Positions 14,275-23,706 of a DNA stretch of 37,916 bases are shown here, in pieces (the first letter of the stretch is position 1; the number at the start of each line of letters is the position of its first letter). The translations under genes were made by a program, and so were the position numbers. The stretch comes from CAYJMQ01 sp964392415 (lineage in GTDB: Bacteria; Bdellovibrionota; JACOXK01; 2-02-FULL-40-11): contig CAYMPL010000009.1 of the NCBI GenBank assembly GCA_964392415.1, positions 1-37,916 on the forward strand. Reading direction: 5' to 3'. The notes under the pieces are model-generated. The model made no database searches. It was given only the letters and a program-made list of their open reading frames with translations, and was not told where the DNA came from.

Positions 14275-14810
14275 CCCTCCTCTCCCTCAAACAACCGAAA
14301 CCAACGGTAGGAATATAAAACAAAAGAAATCGCGACGAACAGGGCTGCGCCCCAAAGAAGACATACGACCCACAGCGCAAAAAAGGAATAATACCTGTGA
14401 AGACAAAGAAAAAAGAGGAGACTGAGCGAAAGCCCCGCAGAGAGTTTTCCAAAACTTTTGGCCGGAACAATCCCTTCTCTTCCACACCAGACCAAAGCAA
14501 TCAAACCGGAAAGCAATGAAAAATCCCGATAGAAAAGCATCAGAAGGTACCACATCGGAACGAGTCCCTGAGTCGCAAAATAGGTTGTTGCGGAGATAAC
14601 GAGAAGTTTATCCGCAAAGGGATCTAAAAACATCCCCAATTTTGTGATCTCACCATAAGTTCTTGCCAAATGGCCATCCAGCAAATCTGAAATCGCAGAA
14701 ATCACAAGAATCGCCGCTGAGATAAGATAATATTGATGAATCAGGGCATAAATCAAAACAGGAATGAATAGCAAACGAGACATTGAGACGCAGTTCGCCC
14801 AGGTTTTCAC
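14271..14810 (-). CDS. CDP-alcohol phosphatidyltransferase (PgsA-like)
   Basis: 179 aa with about six membrane helices. The family signature DxxDGxxARx8Gx3Dx3D is complete: Asp42, Asp45, Gly46, Ala49, Arg50, Gly59, Asp63 and Asp67. These enzymes transfer a phosphatidyl group from CDP-diacylglycerol to an alcohol such as glycerol 3-phosphate. The size and the start (MKTWANCVSMSRLL) suit phosphatidylglycerophosphate synthase, but cardiolipin-type or other alcohol acceptors cannot be excluded. Four-nt overlaps with both neighbours show translational coupling within the minus-strand block. Confidence 0.85.
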   Translation of the reverse strand: MKTWANCVSMSRLLFIPVLIYALIHQYYLISAAILVISAISDLLDGHLARTYGEITKLGMFLDPFADKLLVISATTYFATQGLVPMWYLLMLFYRDFSLLSGLIALVWCGREGIVPAKSFGKLSAGLSLSLLFFLCLHRYYSFFALWVVCLLWGAALFVAISFVLYSYRWFRLFEGEEG

Positions 14811-15547
14811 AATAATTTCAATTCCAATCCCTTTTTCTCATCATATAATAGCTGAAATTTTGGAATATTCCCTGATTCCCCTGGTTCGGTGACCAGACGG
14901 GTACGAATCTCATCCCATCCAGCCGGCGTTTCAATCAAAAACTCAACCTCCCCCCGTTTCTGATAAATTTCAACCAACCTCTTGAGATTCGGTATTCGTC
15001 TTTGCAGCAGATCGCGAATCGCCAGATAATCTTTCGCGCGAGAGACATTGGAAATCCTGATTTTCTTTGCCGAAAATTCAAGCTGAATAATCCCTTCCTT
15101 GAGAACGGCCTTTTCAAGTTCGTGAAGTTTGAGCGTTGCTTTCACCATGATCCGATATTCTTTCTCATCACAAACAGCAGATTTCAGTTTTCGAAAATTA
15201 AGAATGAATACCCTCGGCTTCTCCAAAATTTTTCTTTCAACAAGCGAAGCAACTTCAGCCCGCCGGGAAGCCGGCACCCGCTCTTTTATCGCCTGCTCTA
15301 AGATTCTCCTGAAAGCAGACTGAAGCGCGGCCTGAGACGCAAGATGAAGCTGTCCCTCTGTAACCGGAGAAAAAGAGACCAGCGAAAGTTCCACAAGCCG
15401 CTGCTCAGCCGATATCGCTTTCCGGATTTCAGCGCCTAACGTGTCGTCACTCTTTACATCTTTATCTTTTAAGGCGCAGAGGTCCCCAGTTTGGGCATGA
15501 GCGACAGCGGTAAAAAGAAAGAAGATAAATGACATGAATTTATTCAA
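14807..15547 (-). CDS. Secreted protein of unknown function
   Basis: 246 aa from a TTG start at 15547. I chose TTG because GGGAGGT (15556-15562) lies exactly 8 nt upstream and it yields a normal signal peptide, MNKFMSFIFFLFTAVAHAQ, cleaved after AHA. An ATG at 15535 is the alternative. The start lies within the last codons of dnaE, overlapping by 8 nt. The mature protein is charged, mixed alpha/beta, with two cysteines (in DLCALKD and AVCDEKE) that could form a disulfide. I recognise no family. Its position between dnaE and a lipid enzyme gives no clear functional hint. Confidence 0.7.
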   Translation of the reverse strand: MNKFMSFIFFLFTAVAHAQTGDLCALKDKDVKSDDTLGAEIRKAISAEQRLVELSLVSFSPVTEGQLHLASQAALQSAFRRILEQAIKERVPASRRAEVASLVERKILEKPRVFILNFRKLKSAVCDEKEYRIMVKATLKLHELEKAVLKEGIIQLEFSAKKIRISNVSRAKDYLAIRDLLQRRIPNLKRLVEIYQKRGEVEFLIETPAGWDEIRTRLVTEPGESGNIPKFQLLYDEKKGLELKLL

Positions 15548-18500
15548 AGCGAATGACCTCCCTTCCCAAAAAATTCTCAATGTCGGCAATCAATGATTCT
15601 GTGGGCGCAACACGAATGGTCTCTTTAAGACCCAAAAGCATCTGGATTTCATGTGACGGTTTTTTAACATTGAGCTCCAATATGACGGGACAGGCGCCGG
15701 GATGCCTGCTTAAAATAAATTTTAGTTGATGCAGTTTTTCTGAATGAAAAACCTCATCGGGCAGTCGGATACAAACACGTGAAATCCGCGTCTCGCTTAC
15801 CCGGGATATCCATTCAATATCTGATGCAATGATCTTTGCGGTATCTTCCGAAAGCTCAACGGAACCCGTCACAAGGAGGGGTTCGTCTGATTTTAAGAGA
15901 TCCGATATTTTGGAATAAAGATCCGAAAAGACAATGACATCGAGAGTCCCTTTCAAATCTTCAAACGTCACAAACGCCATCTTGTCGCCCCGTTTTGTTA
16001 CCGTTTCACGCACCGAGCTGACAACCCCTCCCAGTCGAACCTCTCCCTTATGCTGGGCATTCATGATCGTTTGGGTATTGTGCGTCGCAAGCCGTTCGAT
16101 CTGACGGAGACAATTCTTGAGCGGATGTCCTGAAAGATAGAGTCCCGTCGCTTCTTTTTCAAACCGCAGCTTTCGCCGCGAAGGCCAATCTTCGACATCT
16201 GGCGTTAAAAGATCTTTTTGGGGCTGTCCACCGATAATATGAGAGGGAGAAAACATATTGCATTGCCCCATTTCCCGGTCAGCCTGAACCGTCTGGGCCG
16301 CTTCGATCATCGCATCAAGCGATTCCATCAGCCGCGCGCGGTTCGGATGGACAGAATCGAAAGCCCCTGCCTTGATAAGACTTTCCACAACCTTTCGATT
16401 CACCTTTCGCAAATCGACATTTTCAAAAAAGTGAGCAAATGACCGAAACCTGCCAGCCTTTTTTCTTGCCTCAAGAATCGATTCAATCGCGATCGCTCCA
16501 ACATTTTTAATCGCCCCCAAACCGAAACAAATTTTCCCATTCTCAACGGAGAATTCATATCGGCTTTCCTGAACATCCGGGGGAAAAATGTCAATACCGG
16601 ACTCTTTCGCGTCATGAATATAGAGAGTCATTTTATCGGTATCTTCCAATTCTGTTGTCAAAAGCTCCGCCATAAATAAAACCCGATGATAAGTCTTAAA
16701 ATACGCGGTTTGAAAAGCAATATAGGCATAAGCCGTCGCATGCGATTTGTTAAAGCCATATTCGGCAAATTTCGCCATGAGATCAAATATTTTCTCAGCC
16801 AGGCCGGAGTCAATTTTATTATCCATCGCTCCTTTCAAAAAACGTTCTTTCTGCCTTCCCATCTCTTTGGAATTCTTCTTCCCCATCGCTTTCCTGAGAA
16901 TATCGGCTTCCCCCAGTGAATAACTCGCAAGAACATTGGCAATTTTCATGACTTGTTCCTGATAGAGAATGATGCCGTAGCTGTCCTGTAAAATATCTTT
17001 CAGCTGGGGAAACATATAATGAACAGGAATTCTGCCATGCCTCCGGTCAATAAAATCGTCGAGCCGATTCATCGGCCCCGGTCTAAAAAGCGCGTTTGCG
17101 GCAATAATATCTTCAAATCGCGCAGGCTTTAATTTCGTAAGGAGGTCTCTCATCCCCGAAGATTCAAACTGAAAGATGCCGATCGTATCCCCCCGTGAAA
17201 AAAGTTCATAAACCTTCCTGTCATGAAAATCGATCTGATCCAGATGAAAACTGGACCCCGCCTGGATTTTTTTGACAATACGATCAATCAGTGTCAACGT
17301 CTTGAGTCCTAAAAAGTCAAATTTGATGAGCCCGATTTTTTCGATATATTTCATATCGAAAGAGGTCACCACTTCATCGTCTTTCCCCCGGAAAATCGGC
17401 ATGTACTCAATGAGCGGCCGGTTCGAAATCACAATCCCCGCGGCATGAATCGACGCATGTCTGTAGAGCCCTTCCAGCGCAAGGGCGGTATTGAGAAGCT
17501 GCTTCACGCGCTCATCTTTTTCATAAAGCAGTTTCAGCTTGGGCTCCTGCGCGATCGCCTCTTCCAGCGTAATGTTCAATACATTGGGGACAAGTTTTGC
17601 AATCTTGTCGACCTCTCCATAGGGAAATCCATAGACACGTCCCACATCGCGAATCGCGGCCTTCGCCTGCATTTTCCCAAACGTGATGATCTGGGCGACA
17701 TTCTCTTTTCCATATTTTTCGGTCACATATTGAATCACCTCGTCCCTTCGATTCATGCAAAAATCGATATCCATATCCGGCAAACTCACCCGCTCCGGAT
17801 TTAAAAAGCGCTCAAAAATGAGATTATGCGGAAGGGGATCGATATTTGTGATTTTTAGAGAAAAGGCAACCAGGGACCCTGCGGCAGAGCCCCTCCCAGG
17901 CCCAACGGGAATCCCCTGCTTCATGGCATAATTTACAAAATCTGCGACAATCAGAAAATAGCCCGCAAAGCCTGTCTTTGAAATAATATCGAGCTCGTGT
18001 CCCAGCCGCTCAAGATACCTGTCTTTGGAAATATGGGGATTTCTTTTCAAAAAATACTCTTCAAGCCCTTCTTCAGCTTTTTGTTTTAAAATGTTGTTAA
18101 GATTCTCTTTATTATGAAGTTCAAAATGGGGAAGATAAATCTTGCTTAATTCAAAATTGAGATCGCACATCCCGGCAATCTCGAGCGTCGATCTCACTGC
18201 CTGAGGGCAGTAAGAAAATTCCTCATGCATCGCTTCCGGCGATTTAAAATAGAATTCATCGCTGCCAAATTTCATTCGCGAATCATCTTTGAGGGTTTTT
18301 CCGGTCTGCACACAGAGCATGACCCCCTGATGAACCGCATCCCCCGCATTCAGGTAATGACAATCGTTCGTTCCAACGAGAGAGACATCAAAACGCGCGG
18401 CATAACGGATCAAAACGTCGTTGACCTTTTTTTGATCCGGAAGTTTATTTTCCTGAATTTCAAAATAGAAGCGATCGCGGAACGTATCTTTGTGCCAGTG

Positions 18501-18995
18501 AACGAGATCGATCGCTTTTTGTTCCTGTCCCTGTAAAATAGAACTTGCAATCTCGCCGCTCAAACAGCCCGAGAGCGCAATCAATCCTTCATTATATTTC
18601 GAGAGAATTTCTTTATCGATCCGGGGCTTGTAATAAAATCCCTCAAAATTGGCGAGGGTGATCAGTTTGCAAAGATTTTGATACCCCGTTTTATCGATAC
18701 AAAGAAGGGTTAGATGATGAAACGGATCTTCAATATTGTTTTTTCCCTGGGGAAGCTGTCGACTTAAACGGGAGGAGGGCGCCATATACACTTCGCACCC
18801 GATAATCGGTTTAATCTTTTGCTTTTTTGCTTCCGAATAAAATTCCATCGCTCCAAAAAGATTCCCATGATCCGTCATGCCAACCGCGGGCATTTCAAAC
18901 GCCTTCGCCTGCATCATCAAATCCGGAATTTTTATAATGCCATCGAGGAGACTATATTGTGTATGCAGATGCAAATGAACGAAGGATGCTGTCAT
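15540..18995 (-). CDS. dnaE: DNA polymerase III alpha subunit
   Basis: 1151 aa, full length for DnaE1, the replicative polymerase. The N-terminal PHP domain opens with HLHLHTQYSLLDG (His7, His9, His11). The polymerase active site carries PDMDIDF at 406-412, with catalytic Asp407 and Asp409, and the third Asp is in the later KFDFLGL motif. The tandem HhH region and a C-terminal OB-fold (about 1000-1070, VRLGGVVSSVRETVTKRG) follow. The start lies 6 nt after the aconitase stop, so replication and TCA-cycle genes share one transcript. The 3' end overlaps the next gene. Confidence 0.97.
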   Translation of the reverse strand: MTASFVHLHLHTQYSLLDGIIKIPDLMMQAKAFEMPAVGMTDHGNLFGAMEFYSEAKKQKIKPIIGCEVYMAPSSRLSRQLPQGKNNIEDPFHHLTLLCIDKTGYQNLCKLITLANFEGFYYKPRIDKEILSKYNEGLIALSGCLSGEIASSILQGQEQKAIDLVHWHKDTFRDRFYFEIQENKLPDQKKVNDVLIRYAARFDVSLVGTNDCHYLNAGDAVHQGVMLCVQTGKTLKDDSRMKFGSDEFYFKSPEAMHEEFSYCPQAVRSTLEIAGMCDLNFELSKIYLPHFELHNKENLNNILKQKAEEGLEEYFLKRNPHISKDRYLERLGHELDIISKTGFAGYFLIVADFVNYAMKQGIPVGPGRGSAAGSLVAFSLKITNIDPLPHNLIFERFLNPERVSLPDMDIDFCMNRRDEVIQYVTEKYGKENVAQIITFGKMQAKAAIRDVGRVYGFPYGEVDKIAKLVPNVLNITLEEAIAQEPKLKLLYEKDERVKQLLNTALALEGLYRHASIHAAGIVISNRPLIEYMPIFRGKDDEVVTSFDMKYIEKIGLIKFDFLGLKTLTLIDRIVKKIQAGSSFHLDQIDFHDRKVYELFSRGDTIGIFQFESSGMRDLLTKLKPARFEDIIAANALFRPGPMNRLDDFIDRRHGRIPVHYMFPQLKDILQDSYGIILYQEQVMKIANVLASYSLGEADILRKAMGKKNSKEMGRQKERFLKGAMDNKIDSGLAEKIFDLMAKFAEYGFNKSHATAYAYIAFQTAYFKTYHRVLFMAELLTTELEDTDKMTLYIHDAKESGIDIFPPDVQESRYEFSVENGKICFGLGAIKNVGAIAIESILEARKKAGRFRSFAHFFENVDLRKVNRKVVESLIKAGAFDSVHPNRARLMESLDAMIEAAQTVQADREMGQCNMFSPSHIIGGQPQKDLLTPDVEDWPSRRKLRFEKEATGLYLSGHPLKNCLRQIERLATHNTQTIMNAQHKGEVRLGGVVSSVRETVTKRGDKMAFVTFEDLKGTLDVIVFSDLYSKISDLLKSDEPLLVTGSVELSEDTAKIIASDIEWISRVSETRISRVCIRLPDEVFHSEKLHQLKFILSRHPGACPVILELNVKKPSHEIQMLLGLKETIRVAPTESLIADIENFLGREVIRFE

Positions 18996-19001
18996 GAAGC
19001 C

Positions 19002-21278
19002 TTAAACAGCCGAAAAATAGTTCATAGCGGAACCGGCTTTAAACCACTTAATCTGTTCTTCTGTCATCGAATGACAAAGTTTGATGCGTTCTCTTGTTTT
19101 ATCATCAGAATGAAAAATTTCACCATCAACAAGCGATCCAGGAGCCAGCGATCGCAGACCCAAAAGAGAAATAAAATCCTGTGACCGGATTTTGTCGTAA
19201 TTCCCGGGATCCATAAATGTCAGTGGCAAAATCCCCTGCTTCTTGAGATTTGTCTCATGTATGCGCGCAAAACTTTTCACGATAACCGCTTTGCATCCCA
19301 AATACCGGGGCGACATCGCCGCATGTTCCCGACTGCTCCCTTCCCCATAATTCTTATCCCCGATGACCACCCATCCCAAATGATGCGAATGATATTCACG
19401 CGCAATCCCCGAAAGGGGCTGATTGAGCTCTCTGTTATTGATATTTATCCCTGTTCCGACCTCGCTTGTAAAGGCATTTTGGACCCCCATAAATAGATTG
19501 TCACTGATTTTGTCGAGATGCCCGCGATATCTCAACCAGGGGCCGGCCGGTGAAATATGGTCTGTCGTACACTTGCCTTTGGCTTTTACCAACACCGGAA
19601 GCTCAATGAAATCTTTGCCATCCCATTTTTCAAACGATTTGAGGACCTGAAGCCTCTCACTTTTAGGTGGAATAACAATTTCAATCGGCTCGTCTGTTGG
19701 CGCAAAATAGTTGATCTCCAGTTCTGAAAATCCAAGCTTTGGAACCTCAACAGGCTGCGAAGGGATTTTAAAACGGAACTCCTTCCCGTCAGGGGCGCTG
19801 AGTGGATCTTTCAACGGATTAAACGTCAGTTTCGCGGAAAAACTCATGGCCATCACCAGCTCAGGACTTCCAATAAACGCAAGCGTCTCTGGATTGCCAT
19901 CATTTCTTCTGGGAAAATTTCTATTATAAGAGGTCAAAATCGCGTTCGTATCCCCTTTTTTGATATCCTCCCTTTTCCATTGTCCAATGCAAGGGCCGCA
20001 GGCATTGGCAAGAACCAGCGCCCCCACCGCCTCCAGCTCCTCGACAAACCCATCCCGTTTAATCGTTTCAAAAACCATCTCGGATCCCGGCGTAATGAGC
20101 AGTTTTGTCTGCGCTTTTAAACCCGCTTTTTTGGCCTGCCTTGCCACATCGACCACTCTCGATAAATCCTCATACGATGAATTGGTGCAGCTCCCAATGA
20201 GGCAGGCTGAAAATTTTTCCGGATATTTTTTCTCAACGGCTTCTGCAGCCAGCGCCGATATCGGTCTCGCCACATCCGGTGAATGGGGGCCAACCACATG
20301 AGGTTCTAACTCTGATAAATTAATTTCAAAAATTTTTGAAAAGAATTTTTGAGGATTTTTTTCGACCTCCGGATCAGATGTTAAAAGTTCTTCTTTATAT
20401 TTACTTGATAGATTAGCGATATCACTTCTATTTGTTGAATTAAGATATGTCTCAGAACGCGGGTCATACGGAAAGATGGAAGTGGTTGCCCCGAGCTCTG
20501 CCCCCATGTTGGTAATCGTCGCTTTCCCCGTGGCTGAAATGCTTTTCGTTCCCGGCCCAATATATTCAATGATGCAATTCGTCCCACCCTGTGTCGTCAA
20601 GAGCTCACAGACTTTTAAAATCACATCCTTGGGGGCAGCCCAGCCTGTAAGTGCGCCTGTCAATTTTACGCCAATTAAATTGGGATTTTTTAATTCAAAA
20701 TAAGAGCCTGCCATCACTTCCGCCGCATCTGCCCCTCCCACGCCAATCGCAACCATAGTTAGACCCCCGGCATTGGGTGTGTGAGAATCGGTGCCGATAA
20801 CAAGCCCCCCTGGAAATGCATATTTCTCCAAAAAAACCTGATGAATAATTCCGGAGCCCGGCCCCCAGAAACCGAGTCCATACTTCTGGCAGGCAGATTT
20901 TAGAAAATCGTAGACCTCTTTATTGGCCGTGAGCGCCGTCTCCAGATCTTTTTTCGCGCTCACATAGGCCTGAATTAAATGATCACAGTGCACCGTCGAC
21001 TTTACAGCCACTTTTTTTCTCCCTGACTGCATGAACTGAAGCAGCGCCATCTGGGCTGTCGCATCCTGCATACAAACACGATCGATCCGAAGCTTGAGCG
21101 TACTCTCCCCCGCTTTCAGCTCCTGATCTTTTGGATCTTTTAAATGACCGAATAGAATTTTCTCAGCAAGCGTGAGCGGACGTTTTAAGCGCTTTCGAAT
21201 GACCTCTAAATTTTTCTCTGTTCTCTGATAGGTCTGCCGTACCAACTCAAGCGTGGTTATAACAGGGTCGATGGCCAT
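19002..21278 (-). CDS. acn: Aconitate hydratase (mitochondrial-type)
   Basis: 758 aa. Aconitase isomerises citrate to isocitrate in the TCA cycle using a [4Fe-4S] cluster. The three cluster ligands are Cys364 in IGSCTNSS and Cys427/Cys430 in ACGPCIGQW. The C-terminal swivel domain carries the NYGEGSSREHAA motif. The length and motifs resemble the mitochondrial-type enzyme rather than the ~890-aa bacterial AcnA. It is the first gene of the minus-strand block that runs into dnaE. It is divergent from the thiolase gene across 93 nt. A GATAAT-like box lies upstream, but I could not define its promoter with confidence. Confidence 0.95.
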   Translation of the reverse strand: MAIDPVITTLELVRQTYQRTEKNLEVIRKRLKRPLTLAEKILFGHLKDPKDQELKAGESTLKLRIDRVCMQDATAQMALLQFMQSGRKKVAVKSTVHCDHLIQAYVSAKKDLETALTANKEVYDFLKSACQKYGLGFWGPGSGIIHQVFLEKYAFPGGLVIGTDSHTPNAGGLTMVAIGVGGADAAEVMAGSYFELKNPNLIGVKLTGALTGWAAPKDVILKVCELLTTQGGTNCIIEYIGPGTKSISATGKATITNMGAELGATTSIFPYDPRSETYLNSTNRSDIANLSSKYKEELLTSDPEVEKNPQKFFSKIFEINLSELEPHVVGPHSPDVARPISALAAEAVEKKYPEKFSACLIGSCTNSSYEDLSRVVDVARQAKKAGLKAQTKLLITPGSEMVFETIKRDGFVEELEAVGALVLANACGPCIGQWKREDIKKGDTNAILTSYNRNFPRRNDGNPETLAFIGSPELVMAMSFSAKLTFNPLKDPLSAPDGKEFRFKIPSQPVEVPKLGFSELEINYFAPTDEPIEIVIPPKSERLQVLKSFEKWDGKDFIELPVLVKAKGKCTTDHISPAGPWLRYRGHLDKISDNLFMGVQNAFTSEVGTGININNRELNQPLSGIAREYHSHHLGWVVIGDKNYGEGSSREHAAMSPRYLGCKAVIVKSFARIHETNLKKQGILPLTFMDPGNYDKIRSQDFISLLGLRSLAPGSLVDGEIFHSDDKTRERIKLCHSMTEEQIKWFKAGSAMNYFSAV

Positions 21279-21334
21279 CTTTTTTTTGATAACAAAAATT
21301 ATCGCGGGCTACAAGTGTTTATCGACCTTTCATC

Positions 21335-21364
21335 TTGACATCATTTATTTAACTTCGCTATAAA
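21335..21364 (+). promoter_or_regulatory. sigma70 promoter of the thiolase operon, leaderless
   Basis: TTGACA (21335-21340) and TATAAA (21359-21364) are separated by 18 nt. The -10 ends 7 nt before the ATG at 21372, so transcription should begin at or next to the start codon. No Shine-Dalgarno is present. Confidence 0.7.
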
Positions 21365-21371
21365 TCGCTCC

Positions 21372-22529
21372 ATGTCTCGTAACGTCGCACTCATTGGAAT
21401 GGGCTATTCCCCCTTTCGTCCGCTGACACCGGATGTCTCATATAAAGAAATGATCTATGAGGCGGCGGTGAAAAGCTATCATGACGCAAATCTTAAGTCG
21501 CATCGGGATATCGATGGCTTCGTCACCTGCGCGGAAGATTTCCATGAAGGGACATCCATTTTTGATGAATACACACCGGATCAACTCGGCGCCGTCCAAA
21601 AACCGGTTCACACGATTTGCGGTGATACGCTGCATGGGTTGGCTGCGGCGGTATTAAAAATTAAAACGGGGCTGATGGATATTGTTGTTGTTGAGTCGCA
21701 TTCAAAGGCATCAAACATAAAGACCTATGGCCATATCTTAAATTACGCAATCGATCCGATCCTCAATCGCCCTTTAAATCTTCACCCCTATTATATTGCG
21801 GGGCTTGAGATGCAATCGTATTTACATAGAACCAAAACAACTGAAAAACAGTGCGCGGCGGTTGTGGTTAAAAATAAGAGAAATGCGCTGAAAAATGATC
21901 TCTCTTCTTTCGGCGCGAAACTCACAGAACAAGAGGTTCTAAAATCCGATGAGATCGCAACACCCCTCAAAGAACTTGAAATTTCACCCCATGTCGATGG
22001 AGCCGCCGTTTTCGTATTGGCGGGAGATAGTGCCGCAAAAAAACTGAGTCGCAAGCCGGTTTGGATCCGCGGCATCGGCTGGAATTCCGACTCCCCTACC
22101 CTTGAAACCAGGAATTGGACGGAGTGTGGTTATGCAAAACGCGCCGCTCTGCAAGCCTATCGTCAGGCAAAGATTAAAAACCCAAAAAGAGAGATCGATC
22201 TTTTTGAAATAGACGACACGTTTGCTTACAAGGAACTTGAACATCTGGAAGCAATCGGCGTTTATAAACCAGGAACCGCGGGTCAGGCCTGTATCCGTGG
22301 AGAACTTAATCCTGAGGGAAAAACGCCGGTGAATGTCTCCGGCGGGTCTCTCGGTCTGGGGCACGCGTTGGATGCTTCGGGGGCTTTGAGGGTGATTGAA
22401 ATGGTGAAACAGCTGAGGGGAGAAGCTGGAAAGAGACAGCTTAAAAGAGCAAGATCGGCGCTTGCGCTTTCGTGGCGCGGCATTCCGACTACCAGTGGGG
22501 TTGTCGCCATTTTTGGAGTCAGAGGTTAA
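21372..22529 (+). CDS. Thiolase of the SCP-x-like family
   Basis: 385 aa with the thiolase fold of the SCP2/SCP-x and archaeal acetoacetyl-CoA thiolase group. The probable nucleophile is Cys83 in HTICGDTLHG. The C-terminal His331 in GGSLGLGHALDASG matches the GHPxGATG motif. The position of the HDCF box reads DDTF (281-284), so the second catalytic Cys of classic SCP-x thiolases is missing. Such thiolases work with a DUF35 protein that holds or channels the acyl-CoA, and two DUF35 genes follow. The reaction is probably thiolytic or retro-aldol cleavage of a 3-oxo or hydroxy acyl-CoA; the substrate is unknown. It is the first gene of a four-gene operon. Confidence 0.85.
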   Translation: MSRNVALIGMGYSPFRPLTPDVSYKEMIYEAAVKSYHDANLKSHRDIDGFVTCAEDFHEGTSIFDEYTPDQLGAVQKPVHTICGDTLHGLAAAVLKIKTGLMDIVVVESHSKASNIKTYGHILNYAIDPILNRPLNLHPYYIAGLEMQSYLHRTKTTEKQCAAVVVKNKRNALKNDLSSFGAKLTEQEVLKSDEIATPLKELEISPHVDGAAVFVLAGDSAAKKLSRKPVWIRGIGWNSDSPTLETRNWTECGYAKRAALQAYRQAKIKNPKREIDLFEIDDTFAYKELEHLEAIGVYKPGTAGQACIRGELNPEGKTPVNVSGGSLGLGHALDASGALRVIEMVKQLRGEAGKRQLKRARSALALSWRGIPTTSGVVAIFGVRG

Positions 22530-22530
22530 C

Positions 22531-23706
22531 GTGGGGAACAAGGTTGCCGTTGTCGGCGCTGGCATCACAAAATTTGTAAGACGCGCCAAAGAAACGCCCA
22601 AAGAGCTTGCGTTTGAGGCTGCGCGCGCAGCACTTGATTCGTGCGGCATGACATTGGATGATATCGACTGTGTGATTCACGGAACCGCCCCAGATGCTTT
22701 TGATGGCGTTCATATGAAGGGGGAATATCTCCTCGATGGAAGCGGGGGATGGAACAAACCGTATCTGCGTGGATATGTGGGGGGCGGAACCGGTGTATTT
22801 GCCCCCATCCAGGGATGGTATCACATCGCTTCAGGGCAATTCGAAACGGCTCTTGTCGTCTGTGAAGAAAAGATGTCGTCGTGTCAGCCCCACCCCCAAG
22901 GGGCATTTCTCACGATCTTTGACAACATGACAGAAAGACCGTTAAAGCCAAATCTCCTTTGGATTTTTGCGCTCGAAATGAATCGTTATATGCAAACGTA
23001 TGGACTCACTGTCAGGGATATTGCGCCTGTTTCAGTGAAAAACAAAAGAAATGCGATGCAGCATCCGTCGGCTCAGCTTGCGGAGGAGGTAACGCTCGAG
23101 GATGTGGTCAACTCCGAAGTGCTGGCGTGGCCTGTTCACAGGCTCATGGTTTCACCGACGAGTGACGGAGCTTGCGCTGTGATTCTCGCCAATGATAAAC
23201 GCGCCAAAAAAATTACCAAAAAACCGGTATGGATTACAGGGGTTGGCTGGAACCTCGATACCTCTTATTGGACAAACCGGGATCTGGCTTATCCTCAATA
23301 CGTTGAAAACGCAGCCCGCATGGCTTACCAGATGGCAGGTATTCGCGAGCCGAGAAAAGAGATTCATATTGTTGAGCCCTACGATCCCTTCGCATACAAG
23401 GAACTTCATCATCTTGAGGGACTCCTTCTTGCAGATAAAGGAAAAGCGCCTCAGCTCACCATCGATGGCGTTACCGCACGAACTGGAAATATGCCTGTCT
23501 GTCCCTCAGGGGGGCTGCTCGGGGTGGGAAACCCCATTTCTGCAGCTGGTCTTATGAAAGTATGTGAGCTTTTTTGGCAGCTGCGGGGTGAAGCGGGCGA
23601 ACGGCAGGTGCCGGGACAACCGCGAACCGGACTTGCCCAGGCATGGGGGGACCTCATGCAGGTGGGAACGGTTATCATTTTACGAAACGACGGAGCAAAA
23701 CGATGA
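22531..23706 (+). CDS. Thiolase-like protein lacking catalytic Cys and His
   Basis: 391 aa from GTG 22531, one base after the previous stop, with a Shine-Dalgarno-like GAGG (22522-22525) before it. It is a clear homologue of the preceding thiolase: both share a VKNKRNA segment, an FAYKEL..LE segment and the tail QLRGEAG. At the nucleophile position, however, it reads YVGGGTGVFAP (82-92) with no Cys, and the His motif reads GVGNPISAAG with Asn in place of His. It is either a non-catalytic partner or a different activity such as a retro-aldolase of the Ltp2 kind, which also lacks the thiolase nucleophile. A heteromer with the first thiolase and the DUF35 proteins is likely. Its stop overlaps the first DUF35 start. 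Confidence 0.85.
   Translation: MGNKVAVVGAGITKFVRRAKETPKELAFEAARAALDSCGMTLDDIDCVIHGTAPDAFDGVHMKGEYLLDGSGGWNKPYLRGYVGGGTGVFAPIQGWYHIASGQFETALVVCEEKMSSCQPHPQGAFLTIFDNMTERPLKPNLLWIFALEMNRYMQTYGLTVRDIAPVSVKNKRNAMQHPSAQLAEEVTLEDVVNSEVLAWPVHRLMVSPTSDGACAVILANDKRAKKITKKPVWITGVGWNLDTSYWTNRDLAYPQYVENAARMAYQMAGIREPRKEIHIVEPYDPFAYKELHHLEGLLLADKGKAPQLTIDGVTARTGNMPVCPSGGLLGVGNPISAAGLMKVCELFWQLRGEAGERQVPGQPRTGLAQAWGDLMQVGTVIILRNDGAKR

Noticed and set aside
21279..21300. Defined promoter for the aconitase gene
   Set aside because: A GATAAT box and a TATCAA box are both possible, but neither has a convincing -35 partner.
21984..22649. 221-codon minus-strand open frame opposite the thiolases
   Set aside because: Shadow of two clear thiolase genes; composition is low complexity and unlike a folded protein.
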